8,003 nt of DNA from Calditrichaceae bacterium (GTDB taxonomy: Bacteria > Calditrichota > Calditrichia > Calditrichales > Calditrichaceae): positions 1-8,003 of the forward strand of contig JANTFQ010000094.1 in assembly GCA_024763405.1 (NCBI GenBank). Direction: 5' to 3'. The translations under genes were made by a program, and so were the position numbers. A model generated the notes under the pieces. The model was not told where the DNA came from. It saw only the letters and a program-made list of their open reading frames with translations, and ran no database searches. Shown in pieces: positions 6,509 to 8,003 of the stretch. How positions within the stretch are numbered: the stretch's first letter is position 1; every line of letters starts with the position of its first letter.

Positions 6509-6985
6509 ATGAAAAAGCTGTTCGTCTTTTTAACCGTTATGGGTTTAATCCTGTCTTTTTCAGCCTTAGCCATTTCCGGAACTCCGGTTACAAAAAAGAT
6601 GGTTATAAGTCTGGTTGAAAAAGTTTCCCAGGAAATCACCAAAGACGCCCCCGGCACTTTCGCTAAAATTATCAAAGCCGAGCATCCTTATAAAAACAAG
6701 GATAATCCCGCGCTTTATGTCTTTGTTTATGATACGGATGTTAAAATCGTCGCTCATCCCAAAAAAGTTTTGGTGGGTAAAAGCTATAAAGGCAAGCCGG
6801 ATGTAAAAGGCAAAAAATTCCGGGATGATATCGTAAATACAGGCCTTAAAAACGGTACCGGCTGGGTCGATTATTCTTATCAAAAACCCGGTGAAAAAGG
6901 TATCCATGCAAAAACAACTTATCTTAAGCTTGTTAAAGGTTCCGACGGAAAGAAGTATATTGTCTGTGCAGGCATGTATAAATAA
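6509..6985 (+). CDS. Secreted single-Cache-domain protein
   Basis: This 158-aa protein has a typical signal peptide (MKK, a hydrophobic core to about residue 20, likely cleavage after ALA at 19-21) and one small domain filling the rest. VFVYDTDVKIVAHPKKVLVGKS (71-92), FRDDIVNTGLKNGTGWVDY (104-122), AKTTYLKLV (134-142) and YIVCAGMY (150-157) match the single-Cache type 2 (sCache_2) pattern. This fold normally senses small ligands as the outer part of chemoreceptors and kinases. Here no transmembrane anchor or output domain follows, so the mature protein should be free in the periplasm or outside the cell. It is rich in lysine. A terminator follows at once, and a chemoreceptor gene lies 67 nt downstream. 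A role as a soluble ligand-binding partner is inference; the ligand is unknown. Confidence 0.8.
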   Translation: MKKLFVFLTVMGLILSFSALAISGTPVTKKMVISLVEKVSQEITKDAPGTFAKIIKAEHPYKNKDNPALYVFVYDTDVKIVAHPKKVLVGKSYKGKPDVKGKKFRDDIVNTGLKNGTGWVDYSYQKPGEKGIHAKTTYLKLVKGSDGKKYIVCAGMYK

Positions 6986-6997
6986 TTTCACAAAAAC

Positions 6998-7029
6998 CTC
7001 CCTGCATTTTACTGTGGGGAGATTTTTTT
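6998..7029 (+). terminator. Rho-independent terminator after the Cache gene
   Basis: CTCCCTGCA at 6998-7006 pairs with TGTGGGGAG at 7013-7021 (9 bp, two of them G-U wobbles) around a 6-nt loop. Seven T residues follow at 7023-7029. A run of five A residues precedes the stem. It starts 12 nt after the stop codon and ends 23 nt before the next ATG. Confidence 0.85.
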
Positions 7030-7052
7030 CATTTTAAAAATTAGGCATCAGA

Positions 7053-8003
7053 ATGAGTATAAAATCTATGTTACTTGGTATCGGCGGCATCATCAGCGCC
7101 GCGGTAATTTTAATTGTGGCCTTGGCCCTGTTAAATTTAAATAGTTTAAAAAACTCGCTTGAGACCTATAATACTAAAACAATGGAAGTTGGAACCCTGC
7201 TCCGAATTTCTGAAAATTTTGATTTTATTACCGGTAAATATAAAGAATCTATCATAAATGTGATGATGGGAGAAGAACCGGCGGTTGCCGCTTCAGAATT
7301 AAAACGCCGCCTGGATGAACTGGATAAGCAGGCCACATTGCTAAACTCTGATGCTATCAAAAGCGGGGCTGCTCTTATTCAATCCGGAATATCAAAATTA
7401 AGAAAACCAATTTTAGAAGGCTTTGAGTTGATTTTAGCCGGGGACTCCTACACCTCCAGTGAAGTATTCGTTAATAAAATCAGGAAATTGTCAAAAGAGA
7501 CCAGCACCCGGATTCAATCAGAAGCCTCAGAAGCACTGGCCATTTCGCAAACAAATTATGAAGAAGCTGTGCATATTTATACGACGAACCGTACCATTTT
7601 AATAATTGTATCTATCATTACAATTATCTTAACCATTGTCAGTCTTTTGCTAATTGTAAAGAAGATAACGACCTCGATAGACACCATTGTCAAGGCAGCC
7701 GATTCAATGGCCAGTGGTGATCTTACACTGCATATCGAATCCAATGAACAAAATGAAATTGGGTTGCTCATGCATTCCATGGGGAATTTGGTCGATCAGT
7801 TTTCAAATATAATCAGTATGGTAAAATCCGTTTCATCCGAAATAAAAAATTCCTCCTCCGAAACGACTTCTTTATCCGAACAAATGACAAACGGCGCTCA
7901 GGAGATGGCTGAAAAATCTACCATGACCGCAGCCGCTTCAGAGGAAATGTCGACCAATATGAATTCCGTTGCCGCAGCGATGGAAGAGGCATCTACTAAT
8001 ATT
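7053..8003 (+). CDS. Methyl-accepting chemotaxis protein, 3' end beyond window
   Basis: The open frame runs uninterrupted to the window edge (317 codons visible) and is incomplete. Domain order is typical of a transmembrane chemoreceptor: TM1 at about 7-28; a mostly helical periplasmic sensor at about 29-177, of four-helix-bundle (4HB_MCP-like) character with no Cache motifs; TM2 at about 180-202; a HAMP linker at about 203-254 (TSIDTIVKAADSMASGDL, then NEIGLLMHSMGNL); and the start of the cytoplasmic signalling coiled coil, with AAASEEMSTNMNSVAAAMEEASTN at 293-316. It would signal through CheA/CheW, which are not in the window. The ATG at 7053 has only a weak upstream AGG (7043-7045); ATG 7068 is an alternative. 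The upstream terminator leaves almost no room for its own promoter. Confidence 0.9.
   Translation, partial: MSIKSMLLGIGGIISAAVILIVALALLNLNSLKNSLETYNTKTMEVGTLLRISENFDFITGKYKESIINVMMGEEPAVAASELKRRLDELDKQATLLNSDAIKSGAALIQSGISKLRKPILEGFELILAGDSYTSSEVFVNKIRKLSKETSTRIQSEASEALAISQTNYEEAVHIYTTNRTILIIVSIITIILTIVSLLLIVKKITTSIDTIVKAADSMASGDLTLHIESNEQNEIGLLMHSMGNLVDQFSNIISMVKSVSSEIKNSSSETTSLSEQMTNGAQEMAEKSTMTAAASEEMSTNMNSVAAAMEEASTNI

Noticed and set aside
6566..6991. A 141-codon - strand frame over the Cache gene.
   Set aside because: The + strand frame has a strong ribosome site, signal peptide and Cache motifs; the reverse is its shadow.
1..8003. CRISPR array, tRNA/rRNA genes, transposase, phage or defence system.
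   Set aside because: No regularly spaced repeats, no tRNA-like cloverleaf that I could recognise, and every sizeable gene is assigned to hydrogenase maturation, metal transport or chemosensing.

Overview
The window (about 45% GC by eye) carries a hydrogenase-maturation cluster, a metal-transporter gene and the start of a chemosensory locus, all on the + strand. No taxonomic marker gene is present. GC-rich hairpin repeats and long AT-rich palindromic spacers between genes, with a mix of strong and absent Shine-Dalgarno sites, suggest an environmental Gram-negative bacterium, perhaps of the Calditrichota/Bacteroidota (FCB) type. That placement is a low-confidence inference.

Region 1 (1-5311) is hypF-hypC-hypD-hypE, in that order. 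Together these four proteins build the Fe(CN)2CO centre of [NiFe]-hydrogenases. HypF makes carbamoyl-adenylate from carbamoyl phosphate and passes the carbamoyl group to the C-terminal Cys of HypE. HypE dehydrates it to a thiocyanate, and the HypC-HypD complex receives the cyanide on iron. All key residues I looked for are present, so all four genes look functional. The nickel-insertion genes hypA and hypB and the hydrogenase structural genes are not in the window. The genes do not overlap as in a compact operon: gaps of 86, 201 and 115 nt separate them, and two of these are filled with AT-rich, inverted-repeat-like sequence.

Region 2 (5312-5632) is a non-coding junction. It holds a split palindrome and a second copy (about 89% identical) of the about 118-nt hairpin-rich repeat that also lies directly before hypF. 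The two direct copies therefore bracket the hypFCDE block.

Region 3 (5633-6352) encodes a six-helix membrane protein of the NiCoT/NicO/UreH-like group with a cytoplasmic or periplasmic loop carrying 15 histidines. Beside hyp genes it is best read as a nickel (or cobalt) transporter supplying hydrogenase maturation.

Region 4 (6353-8003) holds a small secreted single-Cache-domain protein, a clear Rho-independent terminator, and 24 nt later a methyl-accepting chemotaxis protein cut by the window edge. I found no tRNA, rRNA, CRISPR array, transposase or phage gene. I do not see a convincing undescribed system. The most unusual features are the repeats around the hyp genes and the Cache/MCP pair.
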